Shown: positions 42,409 through 50,090 of the stretch, piece by piece
How positions within the stretch are numbered: position 1 is the first letter of the stretch
How the letters are laid out: the number at the start of each line of letters is the position of its first letter
Assembly: GCF_003217475.1 (NCBI RefSeq)
Contig: NZ_QJSP01000007.1
Span: 248,001-312,000 of the forward strand
From: Williamsia limnetica
Lineage (GTDB): Bacteria; Actinomycetota; Actinomycetes; Mycobacteriales; Mycobacteriaceae
DNA length: 64,000 nt
Direction: 5' to 3'
Position numbers and translations under genes: made by a program
Notes under the pieces: generated by a model
What the model was told of the DNA's origin: nothing
The model's input: only the letters and a program-made list of their open reading frames with translations
Databases searched by the model: none

Positions 42409-43212
42409 TCAGTTGGTGGCGAACGCCGCAGCTTCCGCGTCGGACACCGCATCACCGTTGATGGAGAACCCTCCGTCGACGGTGACCATCGAACCTGTGG
42501 CAAAGGCCGCCTCGTCGGAAGCCAGATAGGTTGCCGCGTATGCAATATCCATCGGGTTGCCGATACGGGTGAGGCGACCCCCGCCGGTGTGGTGCCCGGA
42601 ATCCCCACGCCCGGAGACCACTCGGCCCACCAGGATGCAGTTCGCCCGGATGCCGTCAGGGCCACCTTCGACGGCGAGCGAGCGCGTCAGGCTCGTCACC
42701 GCGGACTTGGCCGCTCCGTAGGCGCCGAAGCCCTTGAAGCCCGCGATCGCTTGTCCCGACGAGATGTTCAAGATCGACGCACCCTCCGCCGACACCAGAT
42801 GTGGCCAGGCGTACTTCGATGCCCAGAACACATTTCCGGTCAGGGTTCCGGTCATGATCGAATCCCATTCGGCGGTGGTGTATTCGTGCAGCGGCTTCAC
42901 CGTCGTGGCGACCACCTCGGTCGGAGCCGCGTTGTTGACGAGAGTCGACAGTCCACCGAACCGCGCCACCACTGCATCGATCGTGCTTCGCACGCTGTCC
43001 TCAGAGGTGACGTCGAGTGGGAAGAACTCGGCCTCACCACCCGCATCGCGGATGAACTTCACGACCTTGTTGCCACGCTCGACGGTTCGTCCGGTCACAG
43101 CGACCTTGGCACCCTCGGCGGCGAAGTGCTGAGCGATGGACCGCCCGATACCCCGAGTGGAACCGGAAACCAATGCCACTTTGCCCTGTAGGCGCGGGCC
43201 CTGTGCGCTCAC
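42409..43212 (-). CDS. SDR-family oxidoreductase
   Basis: A 267-residue classical SDR: VSGSTRGIGRSIAQHFAAEG at the cofactor site, NNAAPTEVVA in place of NNAG, SGQAIAGFKGFGAYGAAKSA with the catalytic Tyr and Lys, and FATGSMVTVDGGFS. GTG start in a GTGA overlap with the small gene upstream. It is the last of a three-gene minus-strand operon (amidohydrolase, small acidic protein, SDR). Confidence 0.85.
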   Translation of the reverse strand: MSAQGPRLQGKVALVSGSTRGIGRSIAQHFAAEGAKVAVTGRTVERGNKVVKFIRDAGGEAEFFPLDVTSEDSVRSTIDAVVARFGGLSTLVNNAAPTEVVATTVKPLHEYTTAEWDSIMTGTLTGNVFWASKYAWPHLVSAEGASILNISSGQAIAGFKGFGAYGAAKSAVTSLTRSLAVEGGPDGIRANCILVGRVVSGRGDSGHHTGGGRLTRIGNPMDIAYAATYLASDEAAFATGSMVTVDGGFSINGDAVSDAEAAAFATN

Positions 43213-43415
43213 AATGAATCCCTCAAGTTCTCCATGGCCACTAGTCTGCGCCTCGTCAAGGTCAGCGAATCCTCACTGCTTTGAACAGATTCGAGATCTT
43301 TGAGCTTGTTCCGCTCGATCTCGATTTCCTCGTCGAGACGATCACGGGATTCTTCGCGGGTGAGCAGGTCCTGATCGATCCAGTCGGCTGCATCGATGTC
43401 TTTTCCGTGGGCCAT
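43209..43415 (-). CDS. Small acidic coiled-coil protein
   Basis: A 68-residue protein, MAHGKDIDAADW followed by a highly charged helix (REESRDRLDEEIEIERNKLK and DLESVQSSEDSLTLTRRRLV). It is predicted to be mostly helical, probably a coiled coil, and has no known domain that I recognise. It is 11 nt after the amidohydrolase and overlaps the SDR by 4 nt, so it is likely translated. Possible roles are as an adaptor or stabiliser of a neighbouring enzyme. Confidence 0.6.
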   Translation of the reverse strand: MAHGKDIDAADWIDQDLLTREESRDRLDEEIEIERNKLKDLESVQSSEDSLTLTRRRLVAMENLRDSL

Positions 43416-43426
43416 GTCAGACGTCC

Positions 43427-44659
43427 CTACAGTGCCGCGGCCTCGACGCGCGGGAAGTTGTACAACTTGCGCGCGTTGAGTTCGACGATCTTGTGGGCTT
43501 CGTCGTCGGGAACCTCGGCGAGGAGCTTCTCGGTGTACCGGCGACTGTTGGGCCAGTTGGAATCCGAATGCGGGTAGTCGCATTCCCAGGTGATGTTGTC
43601 GATGCCGACCTTGTGGCGACGGGCCACGCCTTCGTGGTCATCGATGAAGCAGCCGTAGATATTCGAACGGAACAGATCCGAAGGGCGGACCTCTTTGTTG
43701 ACGTTCTGGTACCAGCGGTGCTTCTCCCACGTGAGGTCGATCCGCTCGAGCAGGTAAGGCATCCAGCCAATTCCACCCTCGGACAGTGCAACCTTCAGGT
43801 TCGGGAACTTGTAGAACACCGGCGAGAACAGCAGATCGGCGGTCGCGTACATCGAGTTGGTACCAAACAGCGCGATCATCACCGCCATCGGTGCTTCCGG
43901 GGAGGTGATGGGCGCACGGCCCGACGACCCGAAGTGCATGCACAACGGCAGTTTGGTCTCCTCGGCGGCGCGGAATACCGGATCCCAGTGATCGGTGTAG
44001 AACGACGGAAGGCCAAGCGAAACCGTATTTTCCGGGAACGTGATGGCCTTCGCACCCTTGGCTGCGCAGCGGTAGATCTCGGCCGCGGCCTCTTGTGGAT
44101 CCCACAACGGCAGAATGATCAGTGGGATGATGCGATCCGGTGCCGCTGCCGCCCACTCATCGAGGTGGAAGTCGTTCCAGGCCTTCACCGACAGCAGGGC
44201 GAGCTCTTTGTCCTTGCCCTCGAGGAACACCGTGCCGGCGAAGCGCGGGAACGACGGGAAGCACAGGGCAGCCTGCACGCCGTCGATGTCCATGTCGGCG
44301 ACACGGGCCTTGGGGTCGTAGCAGCCGGGCAGCATGTCCGAGTAACGCGTCGGATCCATGCCGTACTCCTGCGGCTTCTTTCCGGCAACCGCATTCAAAC
44401 CGATGTTCGGGTAGATGCGTCCTTCGTAGGTCCACACCTCAGCGATCTTCTTCTGAGCGGCACGGCCACCCTCGCCGCGCGCGGCGTCGAGAAGCAGAGC
44501 CGAGAGGCCCTCATCGCCGTGTTGCTCGCTCATGTCCATCTCGACGATCCGGGGACCCTGATCGAGGAACTTCTGCGGTAACCGCGTCGACCAGACATCC
44601 GGTGGCTCGATCAAGTGATCGTCGACTGAAATCAAATGCATGTAATCCTGGAGCGGCAC
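43427..44659 (-). CDS. Amidohydrolase-2-family TIM-barrel protein (decarboxylase/hydrolase type)
   Basis: A 410-residue metal-dependent hydrolase of the amidohydrolase-2 family. It starts HLISVDDHLIEPPDVW, with D-H in place of the usual HxH, then MDIDGVQAALCFPSFPRF, LPLCMHFGSSG (metal His), and ITWECDYPHSDSNWP (metal Asp). Family members decarboxylate aromatic or dienoic acids or hydrolyse C-N and C-C bonds. The GTG start at 44659 is chosen for its AGGAGG six nt away; an upstream frame without a ribosome site is ignored. First gene of a three-gene operon. Confidence 0.85.
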   Translation of the reverse strand: MPLQDYMHLISVDDHLIEPPDVWSTRLPQKFLDQGPRIVEMDMSEQHGDEGLSALLLDAARGEGGRAAQKKIAEVWTYEGRIYPNIGLNAVAGKKPQEYGMDPTRYSDMLPGCYDPKARVADMDIDGVQAALCFPSFPRFAGTVFLEGKDKELALLSVKAWNDFHLDEWAAAAPDRIIPLIILPLWDPQEAAAEIYRCAAKGAKAITFPENTVSLGLPSFYTDHWDPVFRAAEETKLPLCMHFGSSGRAPITSPEAPMAVMIALFGTNSMYATADLLFSPVFYKFPNLKVALSEGGIGWMPYLLERIDLTWEKHRWYQNVNKEVRPSDLFRSNIYGCFIDDHEGVARRHKVGIDNITWECDYPHSDSNWPNSRRYTEKLLAEVPDDEAHKIVELNARKLYNFPRVEAAAL

Positions 44660-44846
44660 AACGCCTCCTGCTACGTATGACGGGCTGAAGAAGAAACGGG
44701 GCACCTGTGACTACGGCGCCGTTCCCGTGTATCTGACACTACGTCACGCTAGTGACAGCGATCACAACTGTCAAGCCCTACCAGCATCTTTCTTCGATAT
44801 ACAGAAAACTCACTGGCCCTCGAGCCAACCAGGTACCGTTTCTGTC
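44660..44846. promoter_or_regulatory. Divergent promoter region between amidohydrolase and SDR operons
   Basis: No gene. The centre contains TCTGACACTACGTCACGCTAGTGACAG (given in parts: TGACA at 44735-44739, and a perfect GTCAC-GCTA-GTGAC palindrome at 44743-44756) and ACTGTCA at 44768-44774. On the minus strand, TTGACA is followed 17 bp later by TAGCGT, a possible promoter for the amidohydrolase operon. Together with the operator at 44847, four related half-sites lie within 125 bp. Confidence 0.5.
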
Positions 44847-44860
44847 TGACATCAATGTCA
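44847..44860. promoter_or_regulatory. Operator TGACA-TCAA-TGTCA
   Basis: A perfect 5-bp inverted repeat with 4-nt spacer, directly before the ribosome site AGAGAAGG and 21 nt upstream of the GTG start of the SDR at 44881. The right flank CTAGAGAAGG resembles CTATAGAAG at the 25499 site. At this position a bound repressor would cover the transcription start or the ribosome site. Confidence 0.6.
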
Positions 44861-44880
44861 CTAGAGAAGGTTGGTTGCCA

Positions 44881-45672
44881 GTGGACTTGCAGGTACGTGA
44901 CAAACGGTTTGTCCTCATCGGCGGTACCGCGGGGATGGGGCTCGCGACCGCGAAGGTCCTCGCAGAGGACGGCGCCTCGCTGGTCCTCGTCGGCCGGGAT
45001 GATTCGCGAGCCCGATCCGCCGCTCGCACCGCCGAAGAGGCCGGTGCCACGAAGGCGTTCGGAATCGCCCACGACGCGAGCGTCGCCGGCGGCGCTCAAG
45101 CCGCCATCGACGCCGCTGTCGACCTTCTGGGTGGTATCGACGGACTGTCCGTGACCATGGGAACCGAAGGTATGGTCCCGGTCGAATCGACGGACGACGT
45201 CTGGACGTCTGCATTCCGTGACGTCCTCCTGGCCACCACCCGATCGGTCGAGGCGGCCCTTCCCTACTTGACGCAGTCTCGCGGCACCGTCGTCACCACT
45301 GCCGCATACTCGATCCGCTCCCCCGAAATCGCCAGGCTCCCTTACGCCTCGCTGAAGGCCGGTGTCGCGGTCTTCACGAAGGGAATCGCAAAGACCTACG
45401 GCAAGCACGGCATTCGAGCGAACTGCGTCTGTCCAGGCGCCGTCGAGACCGGTCCAATGGCGGCACTGCGTATCCAGCTCGCCGAGCAACGCGGTTACCC
45501 ACTGGAGACCGCACTCGAACGAGTCATGTTCGAAGAGTGGGGATTTGACGCGGCCTTGGGCCGGCCCGGCAAACCCGAAGAGGTCGGCGAGCTGATCGCT
45601 TTCCTCCTGTCACCACGCGCGGGTTTTCTCACCGGGTCCCTCATCAACATCGACGGTGGCACGAACTTCTAG
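44881..45672 (+). CDS. SDR-family oxidoreductase
   Basis: A 263-residue SDR: VLIGGTAGMGLATAKVLAED at the cofactor site, VTMGTEGMVP at the NNAG position (diverged), TTAAYSIRSPEIARLPYASLK with Tyr and Lys in place, and GFLTGSLINIDGGTNF. The NNAG variant VTMG is unusual. GTG start at 44881 with AGAGAAGG upstream. The neighbour 22 nt downstream is a secreted hydrolase, and a hairpin after that closes the unit. Confidence 0.82.
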   Translation: MDLQVRDKRFVLIGGTAGMGLATAKVLAEDGASLVLVGRDDSRARSAARTAEEAGATKAFGIAHDASVAGGAQAAIDAAVDLLGGIDGLSVTMGTEGMVPVESTDDVWTSAFRDVLLATTRSVEAALPYLTQSRGTVVTTAAYSIRSPEIARLPYASLKAGVAVFTKGIAKTYGKHGIRANCVCPGAVETGPMAALRIQLAEQRGYPLETALERVMFEEWGFDAALGRPGKPEEVGELIAFLLSPRAGFLTGSLINIDGGTNF

Positions 45673-45694
45673 CTCGAGGAAAGTAGGTAAAGCG

Positions 45695-46744
45695 ATGAAA
45701 CTCACCCTTCCACTCCGCTATTGCATCGTCCCGGTGATCGCATCTGCCGTGGCCGTCGGACTGTGCGCACCGGTTGCCGGCGCAACCCCACCTCCGACCG
45801 CCGGGTGCACTGAGGTCTCGGTTCCGGTCACGCTCGATCCCAGCGGCCCGGACACCTCCCACATAGCCGGTAGCTACTGCCTCCCGAGCGGTGATCCGGG
45901 AACCACTCTGCAGATTCTGATACCGGGCGCGACCTATGACCGCTCGTACTGGGACTTCCCTGGATTCGACGGACGGTACTCGTACGTCGCGCACGCCTTG
46001 GAATCCGGAAGCGCGACACTGGCGATCGATCCCATCGGCGTCGGGGCGAGCTCGAAACCACCAGGCGCTCAGGTCTCCGCGTACACGGCCGCGCAGACTG
46101 TTCACGAAGTGATCGCAGCCGCCCGCAACGGCCACTTGGGCCGTCGCTGGGAGAAGATCGTGCTGGTCGGCCACTCGTTCGGTTCCCTCACGGCCATGAT
46201 GGAGGTCGGCACCTATCGCGACGTCGACGGACTGGTGATAAGCGGCGCCTCGCACGCTCCCGGACCGGCCGGAATCCTGCAGATCCAAGGAACCGTGCGG
46301 CCCGCACTTCTCGATCCCCTCACCAAGAACTCCGTGCCCGCGGGCGACTACACCTACCTCAGCGTGCCCGACGCCCGAGCGAAAGCTTTTCATGCACCTG
46401 GCGACTCGGATCCGGCGGTCGTCGCCGCCGACGAGGCGAGCCGGGTTGCCGGGACGATCGGCGTTCTCGCGACCATCCCGGTGTTCATCCCGACGACCTT
46501 CGACATCGACGTCCCCGTGCTCATCGCAAACGGTCGCGCCGACAAGGTCTTCTGCGCCCAGGGCGGAGGTGGTTCGCTCACCGACTGCACCGATGCCGAG
46601 AGCCTCTACCGGTCCGAACAACCGTTCTTCCCCAAGGCCGACCTCAGCACGTACGTACTACCGAGGGCGGGGCATTCGATGAACCTCGCCCTGAACAATC
46701 GGGAGTTCTTCGACCATGCGCTCTCGTGGATCGATGGGATCTGA
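45695..46744 (+). CDS. Secreted alpha/beta hydrolase
   Basis: A 349-residue protein with an N-terminal signal peptide (MKLTLPLRYCIVPVIASAVA then VGLCAPVAGA, cleavage likely after AGA before TPPP). The mature part is an alpha/beta hydrolase with the nucleophile elbow VGHSFGSL, an Asp in LIANGRADKVFC, and His in LPRAGHSMN. Cysteine pairs in the mature region suggest disulfides, fitting an exported enzyme. It may release an acid or alcohol from an ester outside the cell. It follows the SDR by 22 nt. Confidence 0.85.
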   Translation: MKLTLPLRYCIVPVIASAVAVGLCAPVAGATPPPTAGCTEVSVPVTLDPSGPDTSHIAGSYCLPSGDPGTTLQILIPGATYDRSYWDFPGFDGRYSYVAHALESGSATLAIDPIGVGASSKPPGAQVSAYTAAQTVHEVIAAARNGHLGRRWEKIVLVGHSFGSLTAMMEVGTYRDVDGLVISGASHAPGPAGILQIQGTVRPALLDPLTKNSVPAGDYTYLSVPDARAKAFHAPGDSDPAVVAADEASRVAGTIGVLATIPVFIPTTFDIDVPVLIANGRADKVFCAQGGGGSLTDCTDAESLYRSEQPFFPKADLSTYVLPRAGHSMNLALNNREFFDHALSWIDGI

Positions 46745-46781
46745 TCCGCCCTGGGCCACCGGTAGAGGTCTACCCTCATCT

Positions 46782-46827
46782 GAATTCCCAGTGCCCACCC
46801 GCAATTGCGGGTGGGCACTGGGAATTC
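46782..46827. terminator. Perfect 46-bp palindrome between convergent genes
   Basis: The sequence from 46782 to 46827 is its own reverse complement with no spacer: arms GAATTCCCAGTGCCCACCCG... and its complement meet at the central CAATTG. It lies 38 nt after the secreted hydrolase stop and 17 nt before the end of the minus-strand thiolase gene. As RNA it forms a 21-bp stem or longer with a tiny loop, so it is a bidirectional terminator candidate. Confidence 0.7.
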
Positions 46828-46843
46828 GGGTGGACCGGAAGTG

Positions 46844-48028
46844 TCAGGCGTCCAAGCGGAGGAGCATCGAGCCCGCCTCGGGACCGCCACCAATACCTAC
46901 CGCTGCGACAGACAGATCCTTCTTGATCTGCCGGTCTCCCGCCTCTCGCCAGAGTTGAGTGCAGGCTTCGTGAAGGAATCCGTAGCCGTGCAGGCGTCCG
47001 GCAGAGAGTTGTCCTCCATGAGGATTGATGGGCAACGTGCCATCGATCGCGTAGTAGCCCTCATCGTCGAGGAACTGCCCGACCTTCCCGTGATCGGCGA
47101 ATCCAAGCGCTTCGATCCACTGCGAGCACAGATAGCTGAATCCGTCGTAGAGGGTCGCGAAGTCCACGTCGGCCGGCGTGAGGTCGGTGCTGTCCCACAT
47201 CGATGCGGCGGCATCGTGCGAAGCCATGGTGGTGAAATCGGTGCGCTGGTCCCACGTGTGCCGCTCATAGAGGGCCGAACCGGCTGCCTCGATGGTGATC
47301 GGCGTATGGGCGAGCCCACCGGTCTCCTCCCGCCGAGACAGGATGATCGCCGTTGCGCCATCGCACGGCACATCGCAGTCGTAGAGCCCCATCGGTGTGG
47401 AGATCATCCGCGCATCGAGGTAGTCGTCCATCGTCATCGGCTTGCGGTAGATCGCGTTTGGATTCAACGCTGCGTTGTTGCGGGCGTTGATCACCAACTT
47501 GCCGAGATGCTCACGCGTCAGACCGAATTCGTACATGTAGCGCTGGGCGTACATGCCGATCCAGTTCGCGGGAGAGGCAGCCCCGAAAGGCATTCTGAAC
47601 TCTGCGTGGCCCGATGCCCGCATCGCCTTCCCGGTCAGGGCAGCAGCCCGCCCGGATGCCTGCGCGGTGGCCTCCCATACGGACCGGAAGCACAGGACAT
47701 GTGTCGCCCGCCCGGACGAGATCGCTGCCGCGGCGTCGAGCAAGGTGCCGATCTGGCCGGAGGTCTCGACACCGCTGACGTGCCACTTGGTCTTGAGACC
47801 GAATGCGTCGCGAACGTCATGAGTGGTGGCTCCGACGAAGCCGCCCTCGGCGAGGACCGGTCCGGGATAGCTGGCGACGCCATCGATGTCGTCGAACGAC
47901 AGGCCGGCGTGGGCCACTGCCCGTTCGGTGGCCTCGAGTGCGAGATCGATGCCCGAGCGTCCGATCCGCCTGCCGATCTGTGATTGGCCGATACCGCTGA
48001 TGACGGCCTTGTCGTCTACGAAGCTCAT
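46844..48028 (-). CDS. SCP2/Ltp2-type thiolase-fold protein (cysteine-less)
   Basis: A 394-residue thiolase-fold protein. At the catalytic cysteine position it has HVSGVETSGQIGTLLDA, no Cys. It keeps TLYDGFSYLCSQWIEALGF and LPINPHGGQLSAGRLHGYG, the Ltp2 tyrosine and glycine-rich motifs. It overlaps the DUF35 gene by 4 nt and should form a complex with that protein, cleaving a C-C bond in a beta-hydroxy or diol acyl-CoA. This is the third such protein in the window. Confidence 0.86.
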   Translation of the reverse strand: MSFVDDKAVISGIGQSQIGRRIGRSGIDLALEATERAVAHAGLSFDDIDGVASYPGPVLAEGGFVGATTHDVRDAFGLKTKWHVSGVETSGQIGTLLDAAAAISSGRATHVLCFRSVWEATAQASGRAAALTGKAMRASGHAEFRMPFGAASPANWIGMYAQRYMYEFGLTREHLGKLVINARNNAALNPNAIYRKPMTMDDYLDARMISTPMGLYDCDVPCDGATAIILSRREETGGLAHTPITIEAAGSALYERHTWDQRTDFTTMASHDAAASMWDSTDLTPADVDFATLYDGFSYLCSQWIEALGFADHGKVGQFLDDEGYYAIDGTLPINPHGGQLSAGRLHGYGFLHEACTQLWREAGDRQIKKDLSVAAVGIGGGPEAGSMLLRLDA

Positions 48029-48438
48029 GCCGCCACCGGCCTGAAGAATGGCAGGGCCACGTCGTCATGCTCTTCGAAGACGACCTCGACCGCCATCCCG
48101 ATCTCGACTGCGTCGACGTCGATCTCGACGATGCAGGTGGTCAGCCGCACATCCGGCTGGTCATCCAGCTCGACGACTGCGATGACGTACGGCGGCGGGA
48201 ATGCAGGCAGCCATGGGTGATGGTTGATGGTGAAGGACGCGATGCGCGCACGTCCGGACGCCGCTTCGGGCCCGACATTCCGGCTCCGGCAGCGCCAGCA
48301 GGCGCCGACCGGCGGATGGATCCAGCCGCGGCAGTCCTGGCAGCGGTAAATGCGGAGTTCGCCCTCGAATCCACCAGTCCAGAAGGCCTGGGATTCCAAG
48401 GTCACCTCCGGGAGCATCCGGCCTGTCTCAATAGACAT
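48025..48438 (-). CDS. DUF35 OB-fold protein with zinc ribbon
   Basis: A 137-residue DUF35 protein. The zinc ribbon is YRCQDCRGWIHPPVGACWRC, two CxxC pairs, and the OB fold follows (IASFTINHHPWLPAFPPPYV to IGMAVEVVFEEHDD). It is the first gene of a two-gene operon, followed by its thiolase partner with a 4-nt overlap. GGAAGGAA precedes the ATG. Confidence 0.87.
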   Translation of the reverse strand: MSIETGRMLPEVTLESQAFWTGGFEGELRIYRCQDCRGWIHPPVGACWRCRSRNVGPEAASGRARIASFTINHHPWLPAFPPPYVIAVVELDDQPDVRLTTCIVEIDVDAVEIGMAVEVVFEEHDDVALPFFRPVAA

Positions 48439-48752
48439 CGTCTAATTCCTTCCGAAAACCACTGGTTGCCCAGGTGGCAGTACGTGGTGCCGGGCGTGAC
48501 GCCGGTCACGAGAGGTCAGGCTACCACTTATGGTCATACCGTCAGATCACTTCAGCCCGATCCAGTGGTGGACGGGCACAATCTTCCCAGATAGTCCTTT
48601 GCACCAGCAGTATCGTCTCAAAATTTGGTAGTGATGCGCGACACAAAACGGACAAAATTATGTGTACACTCAGTCAGATACTGGTCGATGGGATACGCCG
48701 ACACTCGGTCGCGATCCGTTCCATCGAAGTCTGGACCGAAAGGAACAATGCC
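48439..48752. other. Divergent intergenic region, DUF35 and CoA-transferase
   Basis: No gene of recognisable kind in these 314 bases. They must carry promoters for the DUF35/thiolase operon (minus) and the CoA-transferase (plus). An AT-rich run at 48600-48665 ends in the palindrome GTGTACAC at 48662-48669. GTCATACCGTCAGATCAC at about 48533-48550 resembles a loose half-site of the shared operator. The ribosome site AAAGGA for the CoA-transferase is at 48739-48744. Confidence 0.4.
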
Positions 48753-49967
48753 GTGGTCGGTGTGATGAATGGAATCCGTGTCGTCGAGGTGGCGGCCTGG
48801 ACGTATGTGCCGGTCGCGGGGGCGATCCTGGCGGAGTGGGGGGCCGACGTGCTGAAGATTGAGCACCCCGAATCCGGCGATCCTCAGCGCGGTCTGGTCA
48901 CGTCCGGCCTGATCCCGGCTGGCGGGGTCAACCACATGTTCGAACTTCCGAACCGCGGAAAACGCAGTGTTGCAATCGATCTCAAGTCCGAAGAGGGACA
49001 CGAGATTCTCATGAAACTGATTGCGACAGCTGACGTCTTCCTCACCAACTTCCGCCCCGACGCTCGCAAAAAGCTCGGACTGGACGTCGACGACGTCCGG
49101 GCGGTCAACGACAAGATCGTCTACGTCCGCGGATCTTCGACCGGCCAGCGCGGCGAGGAATCCAACCGTGGTGGATACGACATGACGTCCTTCTGGAGTC
49201 GTGGCGGGGCTGCCGACAACGTCAGCCCGGACGAACTCGATTACCGACTCACCATGCCCGGGCCCGCCTTTGGCGATGTCCTCGGGGGACTGACCATTGC
49301 CGGTGCTATCTCCACCGCACTCCTGCACCGCGAGCGGACCGGCGAGGCACTCACCGTCGACAGCTCGCTGCTGGCAATGGGCGCCTGGTCGATGGGTGCC
49401 ACGATCGCAGGTGCGCACGCATTCAACATGGAGCGCTACCCGAAGCACACGCCGTCGACCGCCGCGAACCCCTTGGTCAACATGTACAAGACGTCGGACG
49501 GCCGGTTCATCTCCCTGGTGATGCTCGAGTCCGATCGCTTCTGGCCGGAGCTGGTCACCGCTCTGGGTATTCCGGAGATGATCACCGACCCCCGATTCGA
49601 GAACCACGCCAAGCGCGGCGAACACCGGCTCGAGGCCATCGAGGTTCTCAACAACGCCTTCGGCAAGCGGACCCTCGAAGAATGGAAGAAGGACCTGGCC
49701 AACATCGACGGCTCCTGGTCCGTTGTCCAGACACCTCGCGAGGTCGTCACGGACCCACAGGTCCTCGCCAACGGATACATCTCGGACCTCACCGATTCCA
49801 ACGGCGTGGACTACAAGTTGGTCAACACACCGATCCAGTTCAACGAGACGCCCAACGAACTGACCCGAGCACCCGATCACGGCGAACACACCGACGCCGT
49901 GCTCGAAGAGCTGGGACTGTCGATGGACGAGATCATCGGATACAAGGTCAGCGGCGCCATCCTGTAG
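48753..49967 (+). CDS. CaiB/BaiF family (family III) CoA-transferase
   Basis: A 404-residue CoA-transferase with GIRVVEVAAWTYVPVAGAIL, GADVLKIEHPESGDPQR and the catalytic Asp at about residue 143 in RGGYDMTSFWSRGG. It is a paralogue of the protein at 1879-3090: same length, same order, many identical stretches. The GTG at 48753 is chosen because AAAGGA lies 8 nt upstream; the GTG and ATG a few codons on are alternatives. It is a single-gene unit ended by a textbook hairpin. Substrate unknown. Confidence 0.9.
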   Translation: MVGVMNGIRVVEVAAWTYVPVAGAILAEWGADVLKIEHPESGDPQRGLVTSGLIPAGGVNHMFELPNRGKRSVAIDLKSEEGHEILMKLIATADVFLTNFRPDARKKLGLDVDDVRAVNDKIVYVRGSSTGQRGEESNRGGYDMTSFWSRGGAADNVSPDELDYRLTMPGPAFGDVLGGLTIAGAISTALLHRERTGEALTVDSSLLAMGAWSMGATIAGAHAFNMERYPKHTPSTAANPLVNMYKTSDGRFISLVMLESDRFWPELVTALGIPEMITDPRFENHAKRGEHRLEAIEVLNNAFGKRTLEEWKKDLANIDGSWSVVQTPREVVTDPQVLANGYISDLTDSNGVDYKLVNTPIQFNETPNELTRAPDHGEHTDAVLEELGLSMDEIIGYKVSGAIL

Positions 49968-49980
49968 CTCGCAGTCAACG

Positions 49981-50014
49981 AAAAGGGAGTGCACCGAAAG
50001 GTGCACTCCCTTTT
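49981..50014 (+). terminator. GAAA-tetraloop terminator
   Basis: Arms AAAAGGGAGTGCACC (49981-49995) and its complement (50000-50014) with a GAAA tetraloop. The right arm ends in TTTT and follows the CoA-transferase stop by 13 nt. This is a canonical intrinsic terminator, rare in such GC-rich DNA. Confidence 0.85.
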
Positions 50015-50021
50015 CCATTGC

Positions 50022-50063
50022 CGTCGATCGTGCTCTAATCGCCATCGACCGTGCCGTTATCGC
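50022..50063. repeat. Two 21-nt units related to the 7960 repeat
   Basis: Units at 50022-50042 and 50043-50063 share CGTCGATCGTGC / CATCGACCGTGCC with the 21-nt units at 7960-8043, in the same 21-nt phase. They lie between the GAAA terminator and the ADH gene end. Confidence 0.5.
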
Positions 50064-50079
50064 CGCCAGGGCACGGTCG
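50046..50079 (-). terminator. Hairpin after NDMA-type alcohol dehydrogenase gene
   Basis: CGACCGTGCC (50046-50055) and GGCACGGTCG (50070-50079) form a 10-bp stem with a 14-nt loop. It begins 12 nt after the stop of the minus-strand alcohol dehydrogenase. The arms come from the 21-nt repeat units. Confidence 0.5.
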
Positions 50080-50090
50080 GCGTGCGCGGA

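Noticed and set aside
48618-50045. A 475-codon open frame on the minus strand opposite the CoA-transferase gene
   Set aside because: It is a mirror frame of a GC-rich gene: repetitive composition rich in Arg, Gly, Asp and Val, no domain, no ribosome site. The plus-strand gene is clearly real.
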